A DNA stretch of 64,000 nt from Gallionellales bacterium 39-52-133. Lineage in GTDB: Bacteria > Pseudomonadota > Gammaproteobacteria > Burkholderiales > Gallionellaceae. Below, in pieces: positions 52,246-61,809 of the stretch (position 1 is its first letter; each line of letters starts with the position of its first letter). A model generated the notes under the pieces. The model was not told the origin of the DNA and ran no database searches. It saw only the letters and a program-made list of their open reading frames with translations. The position numbers and the translations under genes were made by a program. Location of the stretch: contig NCJL01000006.1 in assembly GCA_002278935.1 (NCBI GenBank), positions 62,001 to 126,000 on the forward strand, in the 5' to 3' direction.

Positions 52246-53640
52246 TCACTTTTCCTGAGCGACTTGAACCTGGGCGCTGCCCAGCCACCACAGCCACACA
52301 AAGCCCAGCACGCCGGCCAGCAGCGAGGCGGCAAGTACGCCGGTTTTGGCCATCAGCAGATATTCCGGCTGCGCGGCAAAACCCAGTTCGGCGATGAAGA
52401 TGGACATGGTGAAACCAATCCCGCCCAGCACTGACACCGCGGCAATCTGGCTGAAGCGTGTGCCGCTTGGCAACTGGCCTATGCCTAAACGCAACGCCAC
52501 CCAGCAGGCACCGGTAATGCCAATAAATTTGCCCAGCAACAGTCCGAGCAGTACCCCCAGCATCACCGGATGGCTGAAAGTTTCGCCGAGCGCGCCAAAC
52601 TGCAGCGGGATACCCGCGTTGAACAGCGCAAAGACCGGAATCACCAGAAACGCCACCGGCAGATGCCAAACATGCTCCAGGCGCTGCAACGGCGTCTGCA
52701 CGCCGCGTACATTTTTCTCCAGGTTCTGCACCACGGTGTACAGCTCCTCATTCGCCATGATATTGCCGCCCTCCTGATTGCTGCTGTCAAAACGGGCCAT
52801 CAGCGCCTTGATACGGATACTGAACAGCGCGGGATCGTATTTCGGCCGGGCGGGCACGGCGAACGCACCCAGCACACCGGCCAGTGTCGCATGCACGCCG
52901 GACTGCAGCAGTGCATACCACAACAGGACAGCGAGTAGAAAATAGGGCATCACTTTGCGGATGCCTGCAAAATTCAGCACGAATAGCAGCAACACAAGCG
53001 CACCCGAGCCCGCCAGCCAGTCCAGCGCAAGCTGCTGCGTGTAGAACAGCGCAATCACCAGCACCGCGCCAAGGTCGTCGGCAATCGCCAGCGCCACCAG
53101 AAAGGTGATCAGCGCCTTCGGCACGCGGCTGGCCAGCAGCACCAGCGCGCCCACAGCAAAGGCGATGTCGGTTGCCATCGGGATGCCCCAGCCGCGTGCC
53201 GCATCACCGCCCGGATTGAATGCCAGAAAGATCAGCGCGGGCATCACCATGCCACCTATGGCGGCGATGATGGGGAGTGCGGCCTGACGCAGGTCGGATA
53301 GCTCGCCCACCAGCATCTCGCGCTTCAGTTCCATGCCCACCACAAAAAAGAACAGCGCCATCAGGCCGTCGTTCACAAAGTGATGCAGACTCATGCTGAT
53401 ACCCCATGAGCCAATATTGATGCTGGTCGGGGTGTGGATGAAATGCTGGTACGCTTCCGCCACAAAACTATTCGCCAGCAGCAGGGCAATAATCGCTGTA
53501 CCCATCAGCAGCAAACCACTGGTAGTCTGGCGATGGATAAACTCTTCAAACGGGGTCAGTACCCGTGTAAAAGTGCGCTCCCACGGGGCGTAGATGATGC
53601 CTTGTTCGGGCCGCTTTTTATCTTGATCCTGTTCTGACAT
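52246..53640 (-). CDS. nhaA: Na+/H+ antiporter NhaA
   Basis: The 464-residue antiporter has about 12 helices and the essential Asp pair in ALAIADDLGAVLVIALFY, as well as MATDIAFAVGAL and FFFVVGMELKREM. It exchanges internal Na+ for external H+. It has an N-terminal cytoplasmic extension of about 30 residues and a loop enlarged by about 60 residues (about 275-340) compared with E. coli NhaA (388). GGAGG precedes ATG 53640. A SulP transporter gene is upstream, same direction. Confidence 0.95.
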   Translation of the reverse strand: MSEQDQDKKRPEQGIIYAPWERTFTRVLTPFEEFIHRQTTSGLLLMGTAIIALLLANSFVAEAYQHFIHTPTSINIGSWGISMSLHHFVNDGLMALFFFVVGMELKREMLVGELSDLRQAALPIIAAIGGMVMPALIFLAFNPGGDAARGWGIPMATDIAFAVGALVLLASRVPKALITFLVALAIADDLGAVLVIALFYTQQLALDWLAGSGALVLLLFVLNFAGIRKVMPYFLLAVLLWYALLQSGVHATLAGVLGAFAVPARPKYDPALFSIRIKALMARFDSSNQEGGNIMANEELYTVVQNLEKNVRGVQTPLQRLEHVWHLPVAFLVIPVFALFNAGIPLQFGALGETFSHPVMLGVLLGLLLGKFIGITGACWVALRLGIGQLPSGTRFSQIAAVSVLGGIGFTMSIFIAELGFAAQPEYLLMAKTGVLAASLLAGVLGFVWLWWLGSAQVQVAQEK

Positions 53641-53704
53641 TATTTCCTCCCAAGAAAATATTTAATAGCAATTTTGTACTTATAGCTTAGGCTGAGCAGC
53701 TTTT

Positions 53705-53743
53705 AAATCCCCCGGCCCCCTTTTGCACAGGGGGCCGGGGATT
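53705..53743. repeat. C/G-rich inverted repeat, short copy
   Basis: AAATCCCCCGGCCCCC pairs with GGGGGCCGGGGATTT across a TTTTGCACA loop. It lies between the SulP stop and the nhaA start and may act as a transcription terminator; it is the minimal form of the family at 9862, 20512 and 24335. Confidence 0.75.
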
Positions 53744-53792
53744 TGCGTTGAGTTGTTAATTTCATGGCTGATACAGATTTATGGCAGCACCC

Positions 53793-55313
53793 TCAACCAA
53801 GTCGATTGTCTGCCGGATGATACAACGGATCTTCCAGCACGTTCACTTCTATCATGCCCCTGGCCTTCTCCAGCAACTCCAGACAATCCGGACTGAGGTG
53901 ACGAAGGTGCAGTTTCTTGCCAAGATTGCTGTAACGTTCTGCCAGCAAGTCGATCGCTTCCAGCGCGGAGTGATCCTTGACACGCGCATTTTTAAAATCA
54001 ATTACCACCTCATCCGGGTCAAGCTTGGGTGAAAACAGTGCCATAAAATTCTGCGTGGATGCAAAAAATAACGAACCGTGCAAATCATAAACTTTCCAGC
54101 CATGTTCTTCAGTACTGATTCTGACCTCAATTTGCTTTGCATGTTCCCAGGCGAATACCAGCGCGGAAATAATCACGCCGACAATCACCGCAACCGCAAG
54201 ATCTGTAAGCACGGTCACCACCGCAACGGTAATGACCACGATAACATCCGGCGTCGGCACCTTGCCAAACAGGCGGAAACTGCCCCACTCAAAGGTTTTT
54301 TCCGACACCATGAACATCAGGCCGATCAGCGCGGCCAGCGGAATCATCTCTATCCACTCAGAAGCGAACAGGATAAAACTCAGCAGGAACAGTGCCGCTG
54401 CAATGCCGGAGATATTCTTCACCGCGCCATTGGTGACGTTGATCATACTCTGCCCTATCATCGCGCAGCCGCCCATGCCGCCGAAGAAGCCGGTAACCAC
54501 ATTGGCCACACCCTGCCCCACACTGGCGCGATTTGGCTTGCCGCGTGTCTGCGTCATGTCGTCGATCAGGTTCAGCGTCAGCAGTGATTCGATCAGGCCG
54601 ATGCCGGCCAGAATCAGGCTGTAGGGGAAAATAATTTTCATCGTCTCCCAGTTCAACGGCACATCGGGCAGATGAAACGCCGGCAAACTACCCTTGATCG
54701 ACGCGAGGTCGCCCACGGTTTTGGTGTCGACACCGGCGAAGATTACCAGCGCGGAAACCGCCGCAATGCCCGCTAGCGTGGAAGGAATAATTTTGGTCAG
54801 CAGCGGCAGCAGGTAGATGATCAGCAGCGTCAGCGCGATCAGACCAAGCATGGTGTAGAGCGGCGCGCCCTGCATCCACACCATGCTGCCGTCCGGCCCC
54901 GCGACTTTGAAGTGGTTAAGCTGTGCCAGAAAAATCACGATGGCGAGGCCGTTCACAAAACCCAGCATCACCGGATGCGGCACCATGCGGATGAACTTGC
55001 CGAATTTGGCCAGGCCGAAAATAATCTGCAGCACACCCATCAGCACCACCGTGGCAAACAGATATTCCACGCCGTGCTGCACCACCAGCGCCACCATCAC
55101 CACCGCCAGCGCGCCGGTCGCACCCGAAATCATGCCGGGGCGCCCGCCGATCAGCGAGGTGATCAGGCTCACCAGAAAAGCGGCATACAGGCCGACCAGC
55201 GGATGCACCTGCGCCACCAGCGCAAAGGCAATCGCCTCGGGTACCAGCGCGAGGGCAACCGTAAGGCCGCTCAGGATATTGGTTTTAAGTTCCGGGAAAT
55301 TCTGAATCTTCAT
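53793..55313 (-). CDS. SulP-family anion transporter (BicA-like) with STAS domain
   Basis: The 506-residue transporter has about 12-14 helices (1-395) starting with LSGLTVALALVPEAIAFALV and a C-terminal STAS domain (about 410-500, DEVVIDFKNARVKDHSALEAID). SulP proteins move sulfate, bicarbonate or dicarboxylates; BicA is the Na+-dependent bicarbonate form. Position directly upstream of nhaA (152 bases) suggests Na+-coupled uptake with Na+ recycling, which is inference. AAGG precedes ATG 55313. Confidence 0.9.
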   Translation of the reverse strand: MKIQNFPELKTNILSGLTVALALVPEAIAFALVAQVHPLVGLYAAFLVSLITSLIGGRPGMISGATGALAVVMVALVVQHGVEYLFATVVLMGVLQIIFGLAKFGKFIRMVPHPVMLGFVNGLAIVIFLAQLNHFKVAGPDGSMVWMQGAPLYTMLGLIALTLLIIYLLPLLTKIIPSTLAGIAAVSALVIFAGVDTKTVGDLASIKGSLPAFHLPDVPLNWETMKIIFPYSLILAGIGLIESLLTLNLIDDMTQTRGKPNRASVGQGVANVVTGFFGGMGGCAMIGQSMINVTNGAVKNISGIAAALFLLSFILFASEWIEMIPLAALIGLMFMVSEKTFEWGSFRLFGKVPTPDVIVVITVAVVTVLTDLAVAVIVGVIISALVFAWEHAKQIEVRISTEEHGWKVYDLHGSLFFASTQNFMALFSPKLDPDEVVIDFKNARVKDHSALEAIDLLAERYSNLGKKLHLRHLSPDCLELLEKARGMIEVNVLEDPLYHPADNRLG

Positions 55314-55534
55314 TATGTGACCTTAAATAATAAAAAAATCCGGCGCACAAATCGCCGAATCAAATGCATGAACTGTTTGGTAACTGCCATGAATTGGCAG
55401 CGAAAATGGAAAGTGAAAACCGTTGCGGAGTGCTACATTGGACTATACGGAATTAATTATTATTGTGGCCTCATTATAAAAGACCGCGAACACTTCAGGC
55501 AATTTTGTCTTGCCGGGAAGTATCCGCAATCCAC

Positions 55535-56833
55535 TCAACCGGCTGATTTGCTTTCCTCTATTTTTGCAACCGGCATCTGCTTGCGTATGAAATTATTTGC
55601 CATGGTGTGAAACAGCGGCGTCGGACAAACCAGACGCGAGCAGATTTTGGCGATGAACGCGGCGGCCATCAGCGGCAGCAGCATTTCATGGTTGTCTGTC
55701 ATTTCCATCACGATCACAAAAGCGGTGATCGGTGCCTGCGTGACACCGGCGAAATAGGCGACCATGCCCAGGATCATGGTTGCGCCTGCCGGCACTGAAG
55801 TGAAAAAGTGCGCAATATTGGCACCAAAGCCTGCACCCGCAGAAAGCGATGGCGCCATGATTCCGCCGGGTATGCCGCTGACATAGGAAACAACGGTGGC
55901 GATCATTTTCAGCAAACCGAAACTTTCCGGCAAGGCCGCATTGCCGTCGAGCATCGACTTCGCCTCGTTATAGCCGCTGCCGTAAGTGGTGTTGCCCGAG
56001 GCCAGACCCAGCAGCGCAATAATCAGACCACAGGCAGCCGCAAACGCAACGGGCTTGGCCCGCATCCACGCGCCCATGCGCCCTGCCAGCCCCTTGTTGA
56101 CTTCGATCAGCGCGCGGCTGAACGCACCGCCCAGCAGCCCGCCCGCGATACCGCAGATGATCACCACGTTCCACGCGCTGCCGAAGGCCAGCGTCTCGGC
56201 AGTGTGGCCAAAATAGGAATAGTTTCCCAGCAGCGCAAGCGAGGTGATGCCGGCGATAATCACCGTCATCAGGATGGTCGAGCTGTTGTGCTCTTCAAAC
56301 GAACGGCTCAATTCCTCAATCGCAAACACGATGCCCGCCAGCGGCGTGTTGAACGCCGCGGCGACACCGGCGGCGGCACCGGCCAGTATCAGACCCTTGT
56401 CCATATCGTGCTGGGGGAAACGGGTAAACCTTCCCAGACTGTGCATGATGGAGGCACCGATCTGCACGGTGGGGCCCTCCCGCCCGACCGAGGCGCCAAA
56501 GAAAAAGCCGCTGACCGTGAGCAGAATTTTGCCGAAGGCCACGCGCAGGGAAAGCACCTGCTCGCGAATTGCGCTGTTTTCGCGGGGATCAAGTGCTGCA
56601 ATGGTTTGCGGAATGCCGCTGCCCTGCGAGCCGGGGAAATATTTGCGCGTCAGGTACACGATCAGCGCGAAACCGAGCGGGGTAATCAGCAGCGGCATAT
56701 AAGGTGAAACGCCCAGCAGCTTGTGGAAAGAATCGTCCGCCCACTCGCTTGCCACCGCAAACAGGATGGCGACCACGCCCACACTAATGGCGCCCGTCCA
56801 GAATATAAGCCTGCGCTTCCAGTCATGAATCAA
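55535..56833 (-). CDS. ClC-family chloride channel/transporter
   Basis: The protein has the ClC signatures GSGIPQTIAAL, GREGPTVQIGAS (with the gating Glu) and GIPGGIMAPSLSAGAG. It should carry Cl- in exchange for H+ or passively. About 432 residues are made from TTG 56833, which has GGAG five bases upstream; a TTG at 56848 is the alternative. A C-terminal CBS domain is absent. It follows an IHF-like motif and the end of the sucrose operon. Confidence 0.93.
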   Translation of the reverse strand: MIHDWKRRLIFWTGAISVGVVAILFAVASEWADDSFHKLLGVSPYMPLLITPLGFALIVYLTRKYFPGSQGSGIPQTIAALDPRENSAIREQVLSLRVAFGKILLTVSGFFFGASVGREGPTVQIGASIMHSLGRFTRFPQHDMDKGLILAGAAAGVAAAFNTPLAGIVFAIEELSRSFEEHNSSTILMTVIIAGITSLALLGNYSYFGHTAETLAFGSAWNVVIICGIAGGLLGGAFSRALIEVNKGLAGRMGAWMRAKPVAFAAACGLIIALLGLASGNTTYGSGYNEAKSMLDGNAALPESFGLLKMIATVVSYVSGIPGGIMAPSLSAGAGFGANIAHFFTSVPAGATMILGMVAYFAGVTQAPITAFVIVMEMTDNHEMLLPLMAAAFIAKICSRLVCPTPLFHTMANNFIRKQMPVAKIEESKSAG

Positions 56834-56856
56834 GATATCTCCAATCAATATATTTA

Positions 56857-56883
56857 CAACATGTTGATTATATTCAATATTTT
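56857..56883 (-). promoter_or_regulatory. AT-rich motif with IHF-site core, copy g
   Basis: On the minus strand it starts AAAATATTGAATAT and ends AATCAACATGTTG (fits WATCAANNNNTTR). It lies in the 52-base space between the amylosucrase stop and the ClC start, just upstream of the ClC ribosome site. Confidence 0.5.
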
Positions 56884-56900
56884 GTACTAATATTCCAGCC

Positions 56901-58853
56901 TCAATCCGTCAGCCAGTAGCAGCACAAAGCCGGAACGATGATCGCATCCTTTTCAACTGTTACCGGCGCGCCCGTGCAAATGTTTCTCATGCTGTCCTGC
57001 TGAAACAAACCGAAGCTGCGCAATGAGCTGATCTGCAGCATCTGCGCTTCGACACTGAAATTGCCGACCACCAGCACCTTGTTGCGGCTGTTTTGCGGAT
57101 CGGTGCGGATAAAGGCCAGCAGATTCTGGTTCTCCACTGCCAGCAGCTGGCGGTTGTCAAAATCAGCAAAGGCTGGTGTTTCCTTGCGCAGCGCGATCAT
57201 TTTCTTCAGTTCGCTGAAGATACGGAATTCCACCGTGCCCTTTTTGTGGCGCTTGTCTGCCTTGCTCCAGTCGAAACGCGAGCGATGCGCCCAGCGCGTG
57301 TCCAGACGATGGTTGGGATCGGCCAGATACTCCAGGTTATTCAGCATGCCTATCGCGTCGCCATAGTAAAGCAGGGGGATGCCGCCGAAAGAAAGAATCA
57401 TGCCATGCAGCAGCAGGATGGTGTTAATCGCTGCCCCGATTGCTGCCTCATCGCCGCTTTCAAGCGCGGCTTCGAGGCCAACGAGCGAGGCAAGCGAGCC
57501 GGAGATACGCGCGTCGCCGGTCCTGGTGTTTTCGCCAAAAGGCAAGCCTCTGGCAAGCGAACCGGGAAACTTGCCGGTGAAATATTCCAGCAGAAAATGG
57601 CGGTGTTTTGCAGGTTCGTATCCGGCCCTCTGTACATCGCTGTCATCGAAACCCAGGCCGATGTCGTCGTGACAGCGCACGTAGTTCAGCCAGGTTGCGC
57701 GCTCGATTTTTTCCGGCAGGTTTTTGATGCCCTGATTCAGCAACCTGGCGTTTTTGGTGGCCACCGCATCCCACAACAGCGCCATCAACGTGGCGTTGTA
57801 GGCTATCTCGCACTCCTTGGCGTTGATCGCATCCTCGCCGAAGTACTTCGCAATTTCACTCGGCGCGACGATAGCCTCCGCGATAAACAGCACACCCGGT
57901 GCGGTCACCTGGCAGCAATCCTTCATCAGCTGCAACAGCAGATGCGCCTCGCGTTCGTTCTGGCAGGTGCTGCCGATTTTTTTCCACAGAAATGCCACCG
58001 CATCCAGGCGCAAAATATCCGCGCCCTTGTTCGCCCAGAACAGGATGATGTCTATCATCTCGATCAGCACCGCCGGATTGCGGTAATTCAAATCCCACTG
58101 GTAGCTGTTGAAAACTGTCATCACCCACTTGCCCATCGCCTCATCCCAGGTAAAATTGCCGGGAGAGGTGGCGGGAAATATTTCCGGCATAGTTTCCTCA
58201 TAAAGATCCGGCGTCTCGCGGTCATCGAACATATGGAAATAATCCTGATATTTTTTATCGCCCTGGCGCGCCTTCACCGCCCACTCATGTTCGTTCGAGG
58301 TATGGTTGACCACGACATCGAGCACCAGCAGCATCTCGCGTTTTTTCAGGGTGGACGCCAGCGCTTCGACATCCTCATTCGTGCCGAAGCGCGCATCAAC
58401 TTTTAAAAAATCGCGCACCGCATAACCGCCATCGCTGTTGTCCGCGGGGCAATCGAGTATCGGCATGATATGCAGCATATTGACGCCCAGCTCCTGCAGA
58501 TAGGGCAGCCTGGTGCGCAAGCCCTTCAGGTCAGCGGCGAAGCGGTCGCAATACAGCGCCATGCCCACCCACTTCTGGCTCAAAAACCAGTTGTAATTGA
58601 TCTCGCGTTCCAGATCCGAGCGGCGCAAATGCGGCAGGCGCTCGATATAGCGGAACGCCAGCGTCTCAACCAGGCTCACCATTTGCGCCTTGAAGTCGGG
58701 ACGGTTACCGTACAGCAGATGAAACAGGGAATGTATGGCGTAGAAATTCGCACCCAGCCGGGTGTAAAAATGCCGCAAGCGCATCTTGCCGATCTCGGGT
58801 TTCAGCTCGGTCAGGATTTCGTTCAGCAATGCATGTGATGCCTGTTCGTACAT
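56901..58853 (-). CDS. ams: Amylosucrase (GH13)
   Basis: The 650-residue enzyme has an N-terminal helical domain (1-90), a (beta/alpha)8 barrel and a C-terminal beta domain. The catalytic Asp lies in ADILRLDAVAF, the Glu in VLFIAEAIVAP and the third acid in RCHDDIGLG. Amylosucrase converts sucrose to alpha-glucan plus fructose. AGGGA precedes ATG 58853, 18 bases after the SPP stop. With SPS, SPP and fructokinase it forms the ams/sps/spp/fruK set known from methylotrophs. Confidence 0.93.
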   Translation of the reverse strand: MYEQASHALLNEILTELKPEIGKMRLRHFYTRLGANFYAIHSLFHLLYGNRPDFKAQMVSLVETLAFRYIERLPHLRRSDLEREINYNWFLSQKWVGMALYCDRFAADLKGLRTRLPYLQELGVNMLHIMPILDCPADNSDGGYAVRDFLKVDARFGTNEDVEALASTLKKREMLLVLDVVVNHTSNEHEWAVKARQGDKKYQDYFHMFDDRETPDLYEETMPEIFPATSPGNFTWDEAMGKWVMTVFNSYQWDLNYRNPAVLIEMIDIILFWANKGADILRLDAVAFLWKKIGSTCQNEREAHLLLQLMKDCCQVTAPGVLFIAEAIVAPSEIAKYFGEDAINAKECEIAYNATLMALLWDAVATKNARLLNQGIKNLPEKIERATWLNYVRCHDDIGLGFDDSDVQRAGYEPAKHRHFLLEYFTGKFPGSLARGLPFGENTRTGDARISGSLASLVGLEAALESGDEAAIGAAINTILLLHGMILSFGGIPLLYYGDAIGMLNNLEYLADPNHRLDTRWAHRSRFDWSKADKRHKKGTVEFRIFSELKKMIALRKETPAFADFDNRQLLAVENQNLLAFIRTDPQNSRNKVLVVGNFSVEAQMLQISSLRSFGLFQQDSMRNICTGAPVTVEKDAIIVPALCCYWLTD

Positions 58854-58871
58854 TTTAATCCCTGAGTAAAC

Positions 58872-59702
58872 TCACTCTTGCGTGCGTAACCACGCATCAA
58901 CTTCCGGCCAATAATGCGCGACTCCTTCAAGAATACCGCCAGCATAATTGCCGTTCATGCCCAGATAGCCGCCGTGCGCAATATATAGCACAGCACCTGC
59001 CGCATTTTCCGCCTGCTGTTTGACCTCAGCAGCGGCATTGGCCACCAGCACCGCCGGAATATCGCTCAGCAGCACCTCCAGATCATTTCCGCTGTCGCCG
59101 GCAAAGAGTGTGCTGTCGCGAGAAATAGCCAGCTTCTGCATCAGAAAGCGAATGGCGTGCAGCTTGCCGGCACGGGCTGGCAGCACATCCAGCAGCCCGG
59201 TTGCCGCCGCTTCATCGATGCTCCAGACCAGGTTCGCGCTGACCCCTGCCTGCAGCAGCAGAATCTCCATCTCGGCGATCAGCGCCCGCGCATCAGTATC
59301 GGGCGGCACGTAGAAGCTCAGTTTGTGACGACCCTGTTTTTCAATTTCCTGCAAGGTCAATGCCGGAAAAACGCTCAACAAACTGTAGAGATCGTCATGC
59401 GTCAAATTACACCAGTCAGGCGCAATATGCTCGTCCCATTCCTGCCATTGTTGCCAGCCCGATGCGTCACGCTGATAAATCGTGGCACCCACATCCGCGA
59501 TGGCGTAAGCGGCCTGAGGCAGACTGTAGCCGGCAATCGCCTGCTCGATCAGCGCGCGGTGGCGGCCCGTTACATACACCAGGGTCACATCGTCGCGTCC
59601 GGCCAGCTGCGCAAAGCGCGCGCGGGCTGCGGGAGATTCCGGCTGCGCACCATTCGGTATCAGGGTACGGTCAAGGTCGGTGCAGAGCAGGTAGCGCGTC
59701 AT
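58872..59702 (-). CDS. spp: Sucrose-6-phosphate phosphatase
   Basis: The 276-residue HAD-IIB phosphatase has motif I LCTDLDRTLIPNG (Asp nucleophile), motif II VYVTGRHRALIEQAI, and FAGDSGNDLEVL (motif IV). It removes phosphate from sucrose 6-phosphate. Its ATG overlaps the stop of the preceding SPS reading frame (ATGA), so its translation normally depends on ribosomes completing SPS. AGGAG is also present, allowing independent initiation. Confidence 0.92.
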   Translation of the reverse strand: MTRYLLCTDLDRTLIPNGAQPESPAARARFAQLAGRDDVTLVYVTGRHRALIEQAIAGYSLPQAAYAIADVGATIYQRDASGWQQWQEWDEHIAPDWCNLTHDDLYSLLSVFPALTLQEIEKQGRHKLSFYVPPDTDARALIAEMEILLLQAGVSANLVWSIDEAAATGLLDVLPARAGKLHAIRFLMQKLAISRDSTLFAGDSGNDLEVLLSDIPAVLVANAAAEVKQQAENAAGAVLYIAHGGYLGMNGNYAGGILEGVAHYWPEVDAWLRTQE

Positions 59703-61809
59703 GCGGCACTCCTGGCTTCATCGCGCTCGAAGAAGCGGTAGTGTTCCGCAGCCTCAAGAATACCGGCAGCTCCCGGATTTTGTGTGAAATAGATCTTGTC
59801 GATATTGGTCAGCTCGGAAAGTTCGGCGAGATGGCGGTTATCCACCACCACGCCCAGCGGATTGCCGCGCAACATGTCGGCATCGGCAGCGGTGACACCT
59901 GCAACCAGCGTATTTTCCAGCGCAAAGCCCAGCTGGTCGGCGCACCAGCGCAGCGCGAGCCCCTTGGAAGCCCTCACCGGCAGCACGTCCAGAAATTGCC
60001 CAAAAGAAAAAATCACGTTTACCGCGTGCTCGTTGCGCAGCAGCAGCTGCCTGATCTCCTGCACATTGGCCACTGCCGGGTCGATGAAATAGCTGATCTT
60101 GAAAGCGCTCTGGAAATTTTTCGGCTGCCGCGTCAGCCCGGGTATTTCCTTCAAAATGTCACGCACCGCTTGCGGATTCCAGTGATGGCTGATGTGGCGC
60201 GCCCACACCGTATCCTCGGTCAGGTCGGGAGCATAATGTATTTCCGTCCCCTGATCGGAAATCAGCACGTCCGGCGCGGGTATGTTGTACTGGCGCAGCA
60301 CCGCCAGCGCGTCATCCAGGCGGCGGCCGGTGGCAATGCCGAAGATGGTCGATTTGCGATGTTCAAATCCAGGCTGGTAAACAGCGCGCGCTCGCGGAAT
60401 ACGCCCGCGCGGCGACTCAGTTTCATGCGTGCGATCGGCTCGGTTTTTTCCACCAGCGGGCGAATAACCGCCAGATATTTTTCCACATGCGCGCTCCACG
60501 AGTAGTGGTGTCGCACCCCTTGCACCCCGTTCTGCGCCAGCCGCTGCCACTCCTTTGTTTGCAGCAGTGTACGCAACACCGTTTCCGCCATCGCAGCTTT
60601 GTCTAGCGGGTTGATCAGGTGACCATTCTGGCAATTTCTGATGATATCGCTCGGACCTCCATCCTCTGTCGCCACCAGCGGCAGGCCGCAGGCTGCCGCC
60701 TCAATCAGCGTAAGACCGAAAGGCTCGGTCAGCGCGGGATTGACAAACACACCTCGCGAAGCCGCTGCGAGCCGATACAATTGGGCGACCTGCTCAGCCT
60801 TGTGATGCTTGGGATACGCCACTTTTCCATACAGGTCATATTTGTCGATCGCCAGCAGAATGTCACTCAGCACGCCACGCGGCACATCTTCCATATCCTG
60901 GATATCGTCGCGGTTACCGGCCACGATCACCAGATTGGCGGCTTGCTGCAACTGCGGTGACTCGCCATAGGCTTCAATCAGCGCCACAATATTTTTTTTC
61001 GGATCGGGGCGCGACAGTGCAAGAATGATGGGTTTGTCGGGCTGCGTCAGGAAGCGCGTGAGTTCAACCGCAATCTCGCTGTTGCCTTCATCGCCTTGCG
61101 GTGGAAAAAACTGCAGCAGATCGGTGCCGGGCGGAATCACACGCATGCGCTCGGGCTGGTAGAAATCGTACAGGCCGTATTGCTGCTCGATTTCCTGCTG
61201 CGTGCTGGTAATGACACGCTCGGCGACACCGAGGGTAGTTTCTTCCGCCTCGATGCGGCGCGAGATATGGTAGGTGCTTTCCAGCTCCCTGCGCCGGATG
61301 CCGCTGGCCAGCAGTTGCTTGCGCTTGTTATGCCCCAGCGAATGGCCGGTGTGCACCAGCGGCACCCCCAGCTGGTGCGACAGCCGCGAACCCACATAGC
61401 CGGCATCCGCATAGTGGCTATGCAGCACATCGGGAAGGCGTTCCTGGCTTTTCAGGTAAGCCAGCGCATTGTCGGAAAAACTGTCCAGCGAGTCCCACAG
61501 CATTTCCTTGCGCAGGTATTTCTGCTCCCCGCACTCGATACGCACGATGTTGGCCTTGTCAGACAAATGTTCCAGCGGCTCGGCGTAATCCGCGCTGACC
61601 TGACTGTCGATCACGCGGCGTGTCAGCAGCACCACTCTTTCCACATCCGCGCGCTCGCCCAGGGCACGCGCGAGTTCCACCACATACTTGCTCTGGCCGC
61701 CGGTATCCGCATCACGACCCAGCTCAAGATCGTGACCGCGTATCAAACCATGCACGCTGATCAATACAATAAACAAAGGTTTTTTTTCGGTCACGGCCTG
61801 CCTTTTCAT
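59699..61809 (-). pseudogene. sps: Sucrose-phosphate synthase, interrupted by a frameshift with internal deletion
   Basis: From ATG 61809 (its TGA-overlap with the fructokinase stop is ATGA) the frame gives a GT4 sucrose-phosphate synthase (ADTGGQSKYVVELARAL; EPFGLTLIEAAACGLP). At about 60355-60370 the family sequence ends (RALFTSLDLN) and the HAD-like C-terminal domain resumes in another frame (HRKSTIFGIATGRRLDDAL...) and runs to 59699. About 16-20 residues of the normal linker are missing, a net loss of 3n+1 bases. As written, frame A stops at 60262, giving a 515-residue product with about 30 foreign residues. It may be a genuine lesion, a programmed shift or an assembly error. Confidence 0.85.

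Noticed and set aside
55370..55610. A possible 80-residue plus-strand ORF near the SulP/ClC gap
   Set aside because: It overlaps the 3' end of the ClC gene, has no ribosome site and no conserved features.
57093..58406. A 437-codon plus-strand open frame
   Set aside because: Antisense of amylosucrase; no recognisable domain.
60262..60634. The C-terminal half of SPS as an independent gene starting upstream at 60634
   Set aside because: The 5' part of that frame is a shadow of the glycosyltransferase frame, and no good start codon precedes HRKSTIFG; the frameshift explanation fits better.
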